Notes: a model not told the origin generated them from the letters alone. DNA of 58,614 nucleotides from Eubacterium sp. (GCA_017480495.1 JAFVAQ010000001.1:1-58614); one strand, 5' to 3'. Positions 26,990 through 35,916 are shown, counted from the first letter of the stretch. Translations and numbers: made by a program.

Positions 26990-27973
26990 TTACCCCCTTA
27001 GACTAAAAATCTCGTCTCCCTCATAATAATTAAGGGATCTGCTTATCTTGTCATCTCTAGAATGGACCACTCTGGCTCCATCCCTTGTAAGTTTTCCTGC
27101 CACACTGAACTCTATACCCCTCTTATCCAGCGCAGCCTTTACATCATTTAGTTTTGCTTCGTGACATACTGAAACAATTCCACCAGTTCCAAGAAGCTGA
27201 TATGGATTAATGTTCCAGAATTCACAGGCTTCTATAGTATTCTGCTGGATAGGAATATTCTCATGAAGAATATCTATTCCCAGTCCCGTTCGTTCGGACA
27301 CTTCTACTAGAGCTCTATATATTCCTCCAAAAGAAACATCGTGGATCATACTGACTCCGCCCTCTATAAGCGCCTCACAGGCAGTCTCTATATCTAGTTC
27401 ATTTTCGGAAATGTGCATTGAAGCGATATAGCTTTCAGAGAATCTAGATAGCATTTCTTTGCCTCTATTCTCCGCTATCAGTGAAGCTCCGTAAGCTCCT
27501 GCATTTCCTATAATGATAGCGGCCATATCTGCCGTACACTTCTCATTTAACTGCTCTATAACCTTTTCATCAGATCTTCCATATGCAGTAATTGTAATCG
27601 TTAGTTCATCGCCCGCTCCAGTAATCGCTGTATTTCCACCAATTATCTGAAGTCCTTTAGCTTTTGCGAGCTTGCATATACTATTCATCTTATCTCTGAT
27701 GACTTGTTCTGTGCAGTCCGCTCCGACCAGCAGATTAATCATTATCTTCTCTGCCTTAGCTCCCGCTGTCGCAAGATTATTAAGCGCTCTTTGAAGAGCC
27801 ATAGCCTCCGAAATAGCAGAAAATCCATCGGCCACAATAAGAACAGAAGGCGAGGACGTCTTATCCAGCATGGCGTAGTCCATTCCTACGCCGACGCCGG
27901 TAATATCATTCCTCGCTATATGCTTCAATATACTTCTTTTCAGAATTCTTGTATTTATTGTGCCTTTTATCAT
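26990..27973 (-). CDS. AIR synthase-related (PurM/HypE-fold) protein
   Basis: 327 aa from the ATG at 27973; an open frame continues upstream to 28162, but that part is merely the reverse frame of the VanW gene's Pro-rich repeat. The ADGFSAISEAMALQRALNN, IIGGNTAITGAGDEL, MIHDVSFGGIYRAL and LLGTGGIVSVCHEAK segments match the ATP-binding PurM-like superfamily (AIR synthase, HypE, ThiL, SelD). It lacks the HypE C-terminal cysteine and no hyp genes are near, so the reaction is unknown. It begins 19 bases after VanW and ends 4 bases before ppk1. Confidence 0.75.
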   Translation of the reverse strand: MIKGTINTRILKRSILKHIARNDITGVGVGMDYAMLDKTSSPSVLIVADGFSAISEAMALQRALNNLATAGAKAEKIMINLLVGADCTEQVIRDKMNSICKLAKAKGLQIIGGNTAITGAGDELTITITAYGRSDEKVIEQLNEKCTADMAAIIIGNAGAYGASLIAENRGKEMLSRFSESYIASMHISENELDIETACEALIEGGVSMIHDVSFGGIYRALVEVSERTGLGIDILHENIPIQQNTIEACEFWNINPYQLLGTGGIVSVCHEAKLNDVKAALDKRGIEFSVAGKLTRDGARVVHSRDDKISRSLNYYEGDEIFSLRG

Positions 27974-27992
27974 CTGATCACTCTTATGGAGT

Positions 27993-29552
27993 TTACTCTG
28001 GCTGTGGCTCCGGTGTTGGCTCTGGTGTTGGAGTTGGTTCCGGTGTTGGCTCTGGTGTTGGAGTTGGTTCCGGTGTTGGTTCTGGAGCCGGATCTGCTGG
28101 AGGGGTTTCCTCTGGAGGTGTCTCCTCTGGTGTCTCCTCTTCTTCTTCCGTAGGTTCATCACTATTTCTAGAAACCTTCGCAGGAGAGCACTGATACTTA
28201 CTAGAGTTAATCTTAATCGACTCTACCTTAACGCCGTCTTCGTAAACATATTTCCAAAGTTCACCAGTATAACCTGTTACAGCTGCAGCAGTAACTTCCT
28301 CAGTTCCTGGCTCGAGGCTCTTGTCCTCTGTATATATAGGTTCTTCAGGAGGACTAATAGTTCCTGTCTGAATTGATTCAAATTCAATAGTTCTATTTGA
28401 TGGTCTATATTCCTCACCATAGATATTAAAGCTAAGGTTTGCTCCGTCTGCAAGACCTTCAATATAAATAGGTGCATCGAGATTATTTCTAATCTTGAGA
28501 TCAAGTACACCACCGGCAAGAGCTGCATCTGCCGCAATAGGAACATATGAAACTCTCAAACTGTGACAATCTCTCTGAACAATCTCAAGCTCTGCACGAA
28601 GAGCCGCATTATAAACAGTTGTAGCAACCTGGCAGATACCACCACCGACACTATCTACAACCTCAGTTCCTTGATACGCATGACCTATCTCATAACCGTT
28701 GCTTGTCTCAACGGGAGCGATACAGCTATAAACGGAGATAGTCTCACCTGGGAATACAAGATGACCATTTACAAGAGAAGTTGCTCTCTGAACATTTGTC
28801 TTACGTCCAGCACTACTACTTGCATAGCTGGTTGTATAAGAACCAAGAAGATTCTTAACTCTTGCTATCTGCTGCATTCTATCACTATCAGAATCATCCT
28901 TAAGAGCAATCTCTGTTGATACCTGACCACCTGAGTAGCTAGTATCATTTATAATGTCATCTATATCCTGCTTAGTTGAAGCAGCATCTATACTAAGGGA
29001 TGCACCCTCAACTATAACCTTAACTGTTCCATCTTCATTCTTAGTTAGGCTATACTGATTTCCAGCGGCCATTGCACTAGCTATGTTATTCTCTATCATC
29101 TGATGAAGGGTATCCTCATCAACACCCTTCTTAGTTTCGAATTCCACTGGAACTGTTTTCAGACTCTCTATATCACGGAATCTCTTCAGGACATTTCCTG
29201 CATTTCCATAATTGAGAGCTTCTCTAACGATATCATCTGTATTGTCTGACAGACCAAGATCGCCAAGGGTTGTAACAACATCCCCATACTGGCTGGTAAG
29301 TGAAACCTCTGCCTGGCTATAATCTTCGCCACCGCCAAGAGACTCAACAGCCTGGCCAAATGTCATACCGCCAACATCAAGTCCATTTATAATTATATTG
29401 TTCTTGATAGTAGCTATTTCCTTTGTTGAGATTAGTGCATCTCCGTCTGTTGCCTCATCTGCTCTTACAACTGTAGCTGGGGTGTATGCTAACACAAGAG
29501 CTATAGATAAAACAGCAGCCAGAACTCTGACTATAATCCTTTTCTCTTTCAT
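27993..29552 (-). CDS. VanW family cell-surface protein
   Basis: 519 aa from the ATG at 29552, which has AGAGG 5 bases upstream (a TTG at 29576 is less likely). A signal peptide (about residues 5-30) leads to a region like the peptidoglycan-binding PG_binding_4 domain (about 90-215), then the VanW domain with HLVFPGETISVYSCI and DSVGGGICQVATTVYNAALRA, then a G5-like short region and a Pro/Thr/Glu linker ending the protein. VanW occurs with vancomycin-resistance genes but is widespread; no van genes are here, so resistance is not implied. It is the first large gene of the ppk1 operon. Confidence 0.85.
   Translation of the reverse strand: MKEKRIIVRVLAAVLSIALVLAYTPATVVRADEATDGDALISTKEIATIKNNIIINGLDVGGMTFGQAVESLGGGEDYSQAEVSLTSQYGDVVTTLGDLGLSDNTDDIVREALNYGNAGNVLKRFRDIESLKTVPVEFETKKGVDEDTLHQMIENNIASAMAAGNQYSLTKNEDGTVKVIVEGASLSIDAASTKQDIDDIINDTSYSGGQVSTEIALKDDSDSDRMQQIARVKNLLGSYTTSYASSSAGRKTNVQRATSLVNGHLVFPGETISVYSCIAPVETSNGYEIGHAYQGTEVVDSVGGGICQVATTVYNAALRAELEIVQRDCHSLRVSYVPIAADAALAGGVLDLKIRNNLDAPIYIEGLADGANLSFNIYGEEYRPSNRTIEFESIQTGTISPPEEPIYTEDKSLEPGTEEVTAAAVTGYTGELWKYVYEDGVKVESIKINSSKYQCSPAKVSRNSDEPTEEEEETPEETPPEETPPADPAPEPTPEPTPTPEPTPEPTPTPEPTPEPQPE
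28009..28085. repeat. 30-bp tandem repeat in the VanW C-terminus
   Basis: Two perfect-or-nearly-perfect 30-base units (28021-28050 and 28051-28080, one base different), flanked by partial copies, encode Pro-Thr-Pro-Glu-Pro repeats at the VanW C-terminus. It is the type of repeat that changes copy number by slippage, giving a wall-spanning stalk of variable length. Confidence 0.75.
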
Positions 29553-29606
29553 CTTTTCCTCTTTTCTCCTGACCAAACGCGGTCGGATTCTTATATCAGA
29601 CGTTTA

Positions 29607-29717
29607 TTAGAAGTTTACTGCTAACAGCCCTACAATCATTCCAAAAACCATAAGTGCGCAAATAATAATAAGCATTATTCTTACGCCTTTTCTTCTCTTC
29701 TTACTAAAATCAATCAT
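29607..29717 (-). CDS. 36-aa single-pass membrane protein
   Basis: A small gene with an excellent ribosome site (GGAGG, 7 bases before the ATG at 29717). The product starts MIDFSKKRRKGVRIM and continues as one hydrophobic helix to a TAA at 29607-29609. A basic cytoplasmic N-terminus with a single helix resembles DUF4044- or Prli42-type mini-proteins of Firmicutes, but I cannot assign it to either. It sits between nth and VanW, 54 bases before the VanW ATG, and probably shares its transcript. Confidence 0.7.
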   Translation of the reverse strand: MIDFSKKRRKGVRIMLIIICALMVFGMIVGLLAVNF

Positions 29718-29738
29718 TTCCAAACCTCCGTATTCCTA

Positions 29739-29771
29739 GTGAGTATATAGGGACGGTTCTTATTTACTCAC
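29739..29771. repeat. 33-bp palindromic repeat at the nth stop codon
   Basis: GTGAGTATATAGGGACGGTT plus the following 13 bases, ending TTTACTCAC. It is the inverted copy of 10027-10059 (32/33 identical). On the minus strand its TGA is the nth stop codon, the same relation to the gene as at ung. Confidence 0.75.
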
Positions 29772-30412
29772 TTTCCTCTATTGTAATGTTTGCAAGCTTC
29801 TTTTAGAACGCAATTTTCGCACTGTGGTCGTCTTGCTATGCAGACCTTTCTACCATGTGCTATAACTTGAAAATTATACAATATCCACTGGTCTTCTGGC
29901 AAGAGTTTCATCAGCTCAAACTCGATTTTCACAGGATCTTCATCCTTTGTGAGACCTAGAAGAGTGGATACCCTCTTTACATGTGTATCGACCACTATGG
30001 AATTAATACCGAAAATGTTACCTCTTATAACATTTGCTGTCTTACGTCCAACTCCCGGAAGGCTTGTCAGTTCGTCTATAGCAGAAGGAACCTGTCCGTC
30101 AAAATCTTCGATCAGAGCATTTGCGCAGGAAATGATATTCTTAGCTTTATTTCTATAGAAACCTATGGAATAGATATCCTTCTCAAACTCAGCTATATCC
30201 GCCGCCGCAACCGCCTCCAAAGTAGGATACTTCTTAAAGAGTTCTCTTGTAACTATATTCACTCTCTCGTCCGTACACTGCGCAGACAGTATAGTCGCAA
30301 AAAGCAGCTGCCAAGGCTTCTCTGGATCATACTCCAGATAGCATCTAAGGTCAGTTCCATATTCTTTATTTAATAGTCTGCAGACCTCTGCCGCACGCTG
30401 CTTTTTAGTCAT
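29768..30412 (-). CDS. nth: Endonuclease III (DNA glycosylase/AP lyase)
   Basis: Excises oxidised pyrimidines and cleaves abasic sites. 214 aa from the ATG at 30412: GGCGGAG lies 6 bases before it, whereas the in-frame ATG at 30418 directly abuts this site. The helix-hairpin-helix LPGVGRKTANVI contains the catalytic Lys, and VDTHV has the catalytic Asp. The C-terminal [4Fe-4S] motif is complete: C-x6-C-x2-C-x5-C in CIARRPQCENCVLKEAC. It follows the DUF815 gene by 47 bases. Its last codon and stop lie within the palindromic repeat 29739-29771. Confidence 0.97.
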   Translation of the reverse strand: MTKKQRAAEVCRLLNKEYGTDLRCYLEYDPEKPWQLLFATILSAQCTDERVNIVTRELFKKYPTLEAVAAADIAEFEKDIYSIGFYRNKAKNIISCANALIEDFDGQVPSAIDELTSLPGVGRKTANVIRGNIFGINSIVVDTHVKRVSTLLGLTKDEDPVKIEFELMKLLPEDQWILYNFQVIAHGRKVCIARRPQCENCVLKEACKHYNRGK

Positions 30413-30459
30413 ATGCATCTCCGCCCAAAAGATTCTTCCTTCATTCAGAATGATAAATT

Positions 30460-31854
30460 CTATCTTATGCTGTCCATCAGCTGCTGGGCAGCTCTACCGG
30501 ACATTCCGCCGTGACTTACACTCCACTTATTTGCAAGCTCGAGAAGTTCTTCTTCACTAAGCTCTAAACCTTCATTTCTACTTGCAAGACTCTTAACTAT
30601 TTCCTCATATTCCTTCTTGTTAGGTCTCATATAAGGAATAGTAACACCGAATCTGCTAACAAGTGACAGCTTCTCCTGAAGTGTATCTGAACGGTGCTTA
30701 TCTAGTTCAACATCATTTGTATCATTCCAGGTTTCTCTTATGAGATTACGTCTATTCGAGGTAGCATAGATAAGTACGTTATCAGGTCTTGTCTCAAGAC
30801 CACCCTCGATAACCGCCTTCAGATATTTATATTCCGTCTCATTTTCCTCAAAGGAAAGGTCATCCATGTAAATGATGAATCTATAATTACGATTCTTGAT
30901 ACTGGAAATAACAGGAGCAAGCAGCTTCATCTGATGCTTATAAAGCTCTATCATTCTCAGTCCATCTTCGTAGTATTCATTTATCAGTGCCTTGATACTA
31001 GTAGACTTACCAGTTCCAGCGTCTCCGAAGAGCAGTACGTTGTTCGCAGGATTACCCGCAAGAAAGCTCTCTGTATTTTCTCTAAGCCTCTGCTTCTGAA
31101 CCTCATAACCCACGAGATCATTTAGAGAAACCTTATCTGTATTCTTTATAGGAGTGCACTTTATTCCATTTCCAAGGCAGAAGTCTACACTCTTTTTATC
31201 CTCTGCTGTGCCTGGAACTATCTCAGCTATTCTAAATGCTGTATTAAGGCCTAGCATTCCAACACCGTAATTCTTATAGAAGTCCGTAACAAGGTGGAGT
31301 GTATCCTCCGCCGCTTTTGCATCTGCCTCTTCTAAGCTCAGCTCGCCAGCATTTACCTTATCATTCATCTCACTCAAATTGGCATCAATCGCATCACTAA
31401 GAGCTCTAACCTTATCAGACACATTTTTGTTATACACCTGACGTCTCTTATGAATAGAACTATAGTTTGTAATAGTTGAAAAGCAGTTAATCTCCAGCTT
31501 AGTTTCCATCTTCTGGAAATTATAATTAAACAGATGATTGAAGATCATCATATCCTGCTTAGCAAATTCATTAACGCTTCCATCCTTCATCCCTGCTCTT
31601 TCCGCAGTAAGGGAAAAGGGATTCTCGCTGGTAACCAGCACATAGGCTATATAGTCATGCCACAGATTTTTATCAAAGCCGTAGTCAGTAGAAATCTCAA
31701 GTATACGGTGAACCTCAGCAAATATCCTACTGATCAGCTGATCCTTGTCATATTCGCCACCATCAAATTCACGAATAATCTCACTGAGTTTTACTAGAAT
31801 ACTATCCGGTTCAAACTCGCGGTACATAAGTAGTTTTGGAAGTTCTTTATACAT
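30460..31854 (-). CDS. DUF815 family AAA+ ATPase
   Basis: 464 aa. A helical N-terminal half of ~240 residues precedes a AAA ATPase with Walker A FGDAGTGKSTSIKAL and Walker B IYMDDLSFE, an arginine-rich segment (TSNRRNLIRETW), and a C-terminal lid ending SHGGMSGRAAQQLMDSIR. That order is characteristic of DUF815, a conserved ATPase of Clostridia and Proteobacteria with no settled function. Start is 8 bases after the murJ stop, so it is co-transcribed with murJ. Confidence 0.85.
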   Translation of the reverse strand: MYKELPKLLMYREFEPDSILVKLSEIIREFDGGEYDKDQLISRIFAEVHRILEISTDYGFDKNLWHDYIAYVLVTSENPFSLTAERAGMKDGSVNEFAKQDMMIFNHLFNYNFQKMETKLEINCFSTITNYSSIHKRRQVYNKNVSDKVRALSDAIDANLSEMNDKVNAGELSLEEADAKAAEDTLHLVTDFYKNYGVGMLGLNTAFRIAEIVPGTAEDKKSVDFCLGNGIKCTPIKNTDKVSLNDLVGYEVQKQRLRENTESFLAGNPANNVLLFGDAGTGKSTSIKALINEYYEDGLRMIELYKHQMKLLAPVISSIKNRNYRFIIYMDDLSFEENETEYKYLKAVIEGGLETRPDNVLIYATSNRRNLIRETWNDTNDVELDKHRSDTLQEKLSLVSRFGVTIPYMRPNKKEYEEIVKSLASRNEGLELSEEELLELANKWSVSHGGMSGRAAQQLMDSIR

Positions 31855-31862
31855 AAGCCCTC

Positions 31863-33452
31863 CTATCTATGCAAAAACTTTCTCTTAAACACTGCCAGGA
31901 TAGAGGTCAGCTCCTGCATCTTAAGCACAAGCGCCATCATTACATAGGTGAGTCCACCTAATGCAACCAGCGATAGCACCTCCAGCAACTGATTTGTCTT
32001 GGTTTCAACAGAAATGTTATGTTCAAATATAATTATTCCGGCGGTAGTAACTATAAACATTACCGCACAGCATATAGCGCATTTCAGAACCGAATCACGG
32101 ATCTCAGTTCCATTTATTCTTCCGACCTTTCTATGCAGGAAGAAAGTCTGAGTTGTCACACTGGCAAGACCTGCCATTGAGTATGCGAGAGCTATTCCAT
32201 TAGCCCCCCACAGCCTTACGAAAATGACAGTCAGCAAAATATTGAGACATAATATAAATACATTTATAGCTACAGGCGTCCTTGTCTCCTTAACTGCATA
32301 AAAGCCCTGAAGCGCCACCTGTCTAGCAGAGTAGCCAATCATTCCTATACAGTAAAAGGCCAGAAGTGTCGCAAGGATTGGAACATTTTCTGGTGAGAAA
32401 TTACCCTGTAAATATATAGCTCTTATAAGCGGAACTCTAATCGCGATTATTCCAACTGCACAAGGCAAGATAACGAAGGTTACGTTTCTAAAGCCCAGGG
32501 AAAGGTCGCGTTTATATTCTTCCATATTGTCTGTCGCAAAATGCTCCACCATTGTAGGGAATATAGACATCGCAATTGCATACGCGAAGATATTAATAGG
32601 CAGCTGCATGATGCGCTGAGCCTGCACCATATTCGACAGGATTCCCTTGTCCAGTCCCGAGGCGAAACGTCTATTAACTATAAGGTTCAGCTGAGTTACA
32701 GCAACACCAATAAGTGCCGGGCCAAACAGCTTAAAGAACTGCTTTACTCCGTCATGGTCCAGATCAATCACTTTCTGGTATTTGAAGTTATGCTTATATA
32801 TAGGGAGTATCTGTACACAGAGATTTACGATAGAACCTGTTACAACGCCGACACAGAAGCCTGCAATCCCAGTTCCTAGAGTCAGGAGGAATACACCCAC
32901 ACCAATGATTGTGATATTGTAGAGCACAGAACCAATCGAAGGCGGCGTGAAATCCTTATAAGACTGCAGTATTCCCATGCATATTCCTGTCAGACACATG
33001 AAGAAGCATTGGAAGAACATGATACGTGTGAGCGTAACCGTCAGCTCTATCATTTCAGGAGTCCAATGGTCTCCACTAAAGTCAACGAAAACTGGCAGAA
33101 GCTGAGGAGCAAATATCTCTCCTATAACACAAAAAACAGCCGCAACTATGGCAACTATATTGAGTATAGTACTTGCCATCCTGTAGCCGTCTTCGTATTT
33201 CTTTTCTGCTATGTATCCACTAAAAACAGGAATAAATGCAGCTGAGAGTCCACCTCCAACAAGGATAGTATAAATAGTATCCGGGATGGTAAAAGCTGCA
33301 TTATAAGCGTCCGTAGCCGAACTCATGTCGAATACGGACGATATAATAATGTCTCTAACATAGCCCAGTATGCTGGATAGGAAGTTCGCTATCACTAGGA
33401 TTCCAGCGGCCTTCATAACTCCAGCTTGGGCATTTTTCGTCTTCTCACTCAT
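31863..33452 (-). CDS. murJ: Lipid II flippase MurJ (MviN)
   Basis: Flips the peptidoglycan precursor lipid II across the membrane. 529 aa with about 14 hydrophobic helices. The N-terminus (AAGILVIANFLSSILGYVRD) and the AYNAAFTIPDTIYTILVGGG and RRFASGLDKGILSNMVQAQR segments are those of the MurJ/MviN branch of the MOP exporter family. Its start is 1 base after the nfnB stop and the DUF815 gene follows after 8 bases. A polysaccharide exporter is the alternative, but the sequence favours MurJ. Confidence 0.9.
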   Translation of the reverse strand: MSEKTKNAQAGVMKAAGILVIANFLSSILGYVRDIIISSVFDMSSATDAYNAAFTIPDTIYTILVGGGLSAAFIPVFSGYIAEKKYEDGYRMASTILNIVAIVAAVFCVIGEIFAPQLLPVFVDFSGDHWTPEMIELTVTLTRIMFFQCFFMCLTGICMGILQSYKDFTPPSIGSVLYNITIIGVGVFLLTLGTGIAGFCVGVVTGSIVNLCVQILPIYKHNFKYQKVIDLDHDGVKQFFKLFGPALIGVAVTQLNLIVNRRFASGLDKGILSNMVQAQRIMQLPINIFAYAIAMSIFPTMVEHFATDNMEEYKRDLSLGFRNVTFVILPCAVGIIAIRVPLIRAIYLQGNFSPENVPILATLLAFYCIGMIGYSARQVALQGFYAVKETRTPVAINVFILCLNILLTVIFVRLWGANGIALAYSMAGLASVTTQTFFLHRKVGRINGTEIRDSVLKCAICCAVMFIVTTAGIIIFEHNISVETKTNQLLEVLSLVALGGLTYVMMALVLKMQELTSILAVFKRKFLHR

Positions 33453-33453
33453 A

Positions 33454-34836
33454 TTATTTAGATTGAATATACTCGTCCATTGCTGCGGCTGCCTTCTTAC
33501 CAGCTCCCATAGCCAGAATTACGGTTGCAGCACCAGTAACAGCATCACCACCTGCAAAAACGCCAGGTCTTGTAGTTGCACCAGCTTCATCAGCTACGAT
33601 ACAGCCTCTCTTGTTTGTATCAAGTCCATCTGTAGTACTCTTGATGAGTGGGTTAGGTGATGTTCCAATAGAAACGATGAAGCAGTCAGCTTCGATTTCA
33701 TTTATCTTTCCTTCAACAGGAACAGGGCTTCTACGACCTGACTCATCAGGCTCTGACAGCTCCATTTCCTGACAACGAACACTGGTTACATGTCCGTCTT
33801 CGCCAACAACCTCAATTGGGTTGTTGAGGAGCTTAAATACTATACCCTCTTCCATAGCATGCTCTACTTCTTCCTTACGGGCAGGAAGCTCTTCCATAGA
33901 ACGTCTATATACTATAGTAACATCTGCGCCGAGACGCTTAGCTGAACGAGCAGCATCCATAGCAACATTACCACCACCTACGATTACAGCCTTCTTAGGA
34001 TGTGCGATAGGTGTATTTGAATCATCCTTAAATGCCTTCATCAGATTTATTCTGGTGAGGAACTCATTTGCAGAATAAACACCGTTCAGGTTTTCTCCAG
34101 GGATATTCATGAATCTAGGAAGACCAGCACCTGAACCGATAAATACAGCCTCGTATCCGAACTCATCGAAGAGCTCATCTACTGTTATAGACTTACCAAT
34201 AACTACATTTGTCTCGATATCAACGCCGAGAGCCTTAAGCCCATCAACTTCCTTCTGAACGATAGCCTTAGGAAGACGGAACTCAGGAATACCATAAGCA
34301 AGAACTCCACCCGGTGTATGAAGTGCTTCGTATATAGTTACAGCATAGCCCTTCTTAGCAAGATCAGATGCACAAGCAAGTCCTGAAGGACCACATCCGA
34401 TAACTGCACATTTATGACCATTTGGTTCCGGCTTAGCAGGAGCCTCAGTAACATTTTGATTGTGCCAGTCAGCTACGAATCTCTCGAGACGACCGATAGC
34501 TACAGGCTCACCTTTGATACCTCTTACACACTTGGACTCGCACTGTCTCTCCTGTGGGCATACACGACCACAAACAGCTGGAAGTGAGCTGGAACGGTTG
34601 ATAACCTGATAAGCTCCCTCGAAGTCCTTCTCTACTATTTTCTGAATAAACTCAGGAATAGATATCTGAACCGGGCAACCCTCCATACATGGATGATGCT
34701 TACAGTTTAGACATCTCTCCGCCTCGTCTATAGCCTGCTCTTCTGTATATCCAAGAGCAACCTCCTGGAAATTCTTATTACGTACATTTGGATCCTGTGA
34801 TGGCATAGGATTCTTATCTAATCTCATATTAGGCAT
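33454..34836 (-). CDS. nfnB: NfnB / GltA-like subunit of NADH-dependent ferredoxin:NADP+ oxidoreductase
   Basis: 460 aa. The N-terminal Cys-rich domain binds two [4Fe-4S] clusters (CLNCKHHPCMEGCP and CGRVCPQERQCESKC), followed by two FAD/NADPH Rossmann domains (CAVIGCGPSGLACASDL and AVIVGGGNVAMDAARSA). The protein resembles the glutamate synthase small subunit, but no large glutamate synthase subunit is present, and the gene before it is an NfnA homologue with a 4-base gap. That pairing fits the electron-bifurcating transhydrogenase NfnAB of Clostridia. Symbol assigned by context. Confidence 0.88.
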   Translation of the reverse strand: MPNMRLDKNPMPSQDPNVRNKNFQEVALGYTEEQAIDEAERCLNCKHHPCMEGCPVQISIPEFIQKIVEKDFEGAYQVINRSSSLPAVCGRVCPQERQCESKCVRGIKGEPVAIGRLERFVADWHNQNVTEAPAKPEPNGHKCAVIGCGPSGLACASDLAKKGYAVTIYEALHTPGGVLAYGIPEFRLPKAIVQKEVDGLKALGVDIETNVVIGKSITVDELFDEFGYEAVFIGSGAGLPRFMNIPGENLNGVYSANEFLTRINLMKAFKDDSNTPIAHPKKAVIVGGGNVAMDAARSAKRLGADVTIVYRRSMEELPARKEEVEHAMEEGIVFKLLNNPIEVVGEDGHVTSVRCQEMELSEPDESGRRSPVPVEGKINEIEADCFIVSIGTSPNPLIKSTTDGLDTNKRGCIVADEAGATTRPGVFAGGDAVTGAATVILAMGAGKKAAAAMDEYIQSK

Positions 34837-34840
34837 AATG

Positions 34841-35686
34841 TTACACCTCCTTAGCAGCCTGTATCATATTACAAGCTTCTTCTCTGGCCTTGAGCTCGAA
34901 AGGCTTATAGATACCACCTCTAGCCATAGCCTCATCAAAGTCTACCTCGAAACCATCAAAGTCAGGTCCATCTACGCAGGCAAACTTAGTCTCGCCACCA
35001 ACTGTAAGTCGGCAGCAACCGCACATTCCTGTACCATCTACCATGATAGGATTCATGCTTACTACAGTCTTGACGTTGTACTTCTTAGTTGTCATTACAA
35101 CAAACTTCATCATGATCAGTGGTCCGATAGCTATTACCTCATCGAACTCCTCACCATTTTTGATGAGCTCTTCAAGTGGTGCAGTAACAACACCCTTCTC
35201 ACCTGCAGAACCATCATCTGTCATAAGAATATAATTGCTTGATGCAGCACGGAATTCATCTTCTAAAATAATAAGGTCCTTGTTTCTGAAACCAACTATG
35301 GATGTAACCTCACATCCGATATCGTGAAGCTTCTTTGCAACAGGATAAGCTATTGCACAACCAACTCCACCACCTACTACTGCGACCTTCTTTAAGCCTT
35401 CAGTTTCTGTTGCATTTCCCAGTGGACCAACAAAATCCTGAACATAGTCACCTACATTCAGAGAATTAAGAATCTCTGTTCCTGCTCCAACAATCTGGAA
35501 AATGATAGTTACTGTTCCCTTTTCTCTGTCATAACCTGCGATTGTCAGCGGGATTCTCTCTCCGTCCTCGGTAGCTCTGAAGATAATGAACTGTCCAGGC
35601 TCGGCCTTGCGGGCAACGAGTGGAGCTTCAATCTCCATAAGAGTCACAGTAGGATTTAAAGACTCTTTTTTTACAATCTTGTACAT
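34841..35686 (-). CDS. nfnA: NfnA / SudB-like FAD, [2Fe-2S] subunit
   Basis: 281 aa. A ferredoxin-reductase FAD domain (RIPLTIAGYD near residue 55) is followed by an NAD-binding domain (VAVVGGGVGCAIAYPVAKKL) and a C-terminal [2Fe-2S] Cys cluster, MCGCCRLTVGGETKFACVDG. That matches NfnA (also annotated sulfide dehydrogenase or DHOD electron-transfer-like). With NfnB it would couple NADH, NADPH and ferredoxin pools in fermentation. AAAGGAG precedes the ATG. The tRNA-Ser gene is only 38 bases upstream and no terminator separates them, so read-through is likely. Confidence 0.9.
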   Translation of the reverse strand: MYKIVKKESLNPTVTLMEIEAPLVARKAEPGQFIIFRATEDGERIPLTIAGYDREKGTVTIIFQIVGAGTEILNSLNVGDYVQDFVGPLGNATETEGLKKVAVVGGGVGCAIAYPVAKKLHDIGCEVTSIVGFRNKDLIILEDEFRAASSNYILMTDDGSAGEKGVVTAPLEELIKNGEEFDEVIAIGPLIMMKFVVMTTKKYNVKTVVSMNPIMVDGTGMCGCCRLTVGGETKFACVDGPDFDGFEVDFDEAMARGGIYKPFELKAREEACNMIQAAKEV

Positions 35687-35724
35687 CTTACCACTCCTTT
35701 GTTAAATGATGTATTTCAATAAGC

Positions 35725-35811
35725 GGAGTCGGCGGGATTCGAACCCGCGTGCCGGTTGCCCGGCAAACTGATTTCGAGTCAGCCCCGTTATGACCACTTC
35801 GATACGACTCC
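35725..35811 (-). tRNA. tRNA-Ser(CGA)
   Basis: An 87-base cloverleaf with matching acceptor ends GGAGTCG/CGACTCC, a TTCGAAT T-loop, an anticodon loop CTCGAAA with anticodon CGA (35776-35774), and the long variable arm expected for serine. CCA is not encoded. A promoter is seen at 35837-35865. Confidence 0.95.
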
Positions 35812-35836
35812 CTTCGTAAAAGAACGAAACTAATTA

Positions 35837-35865
35837 AGTATAAAATAAACTAAAAACATGTTCAA
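35837..35865 (-). promoter_or_regulatory. Promoter of tRNA-Ser (and probably nfnAB-murJ)
   Basis: TTGAAC (35865-35860), 17 bases, TATACT (35842-35837). It would start transcription about 20 bases before the tRNA. No terminator is seen between tRNA-Ser and nfnA, so this promoter may also serve the nfnA-nfnB-murJ-DUF815 genes. Confidence 0.65.
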
Positions 35866-35916
35866 GCTATTTTTATTATACGTTTTGCCTTAAGTTTAGC
35901 CTATTAGGAACCTGAT

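Noticed and set aside
27974-28162. Gln/His/Arg-rich N-terminal extension of the AIR-synthase-like protein
   Set aside because: It is the reverse-frame reading of the VanW Pro/Thr/Glu repeat. The ATG at 27973, after the VanW stop, gives the family-length protein.
27993-29552. VanW as a vancomycin-resistance gene
   Set aside because: No vanA/B-type ligase, vanH, vanX or vanRS is nearby, and VanW proteins are widespread in Clostridia.
33454-34836. Glutamate synthase small subunit (GltD)
   Set aside because: No large subunit is present, and an NfnA-type gene with a [2Fe-2S] cluster precedes it by 4 bases, fitting NfnAB.
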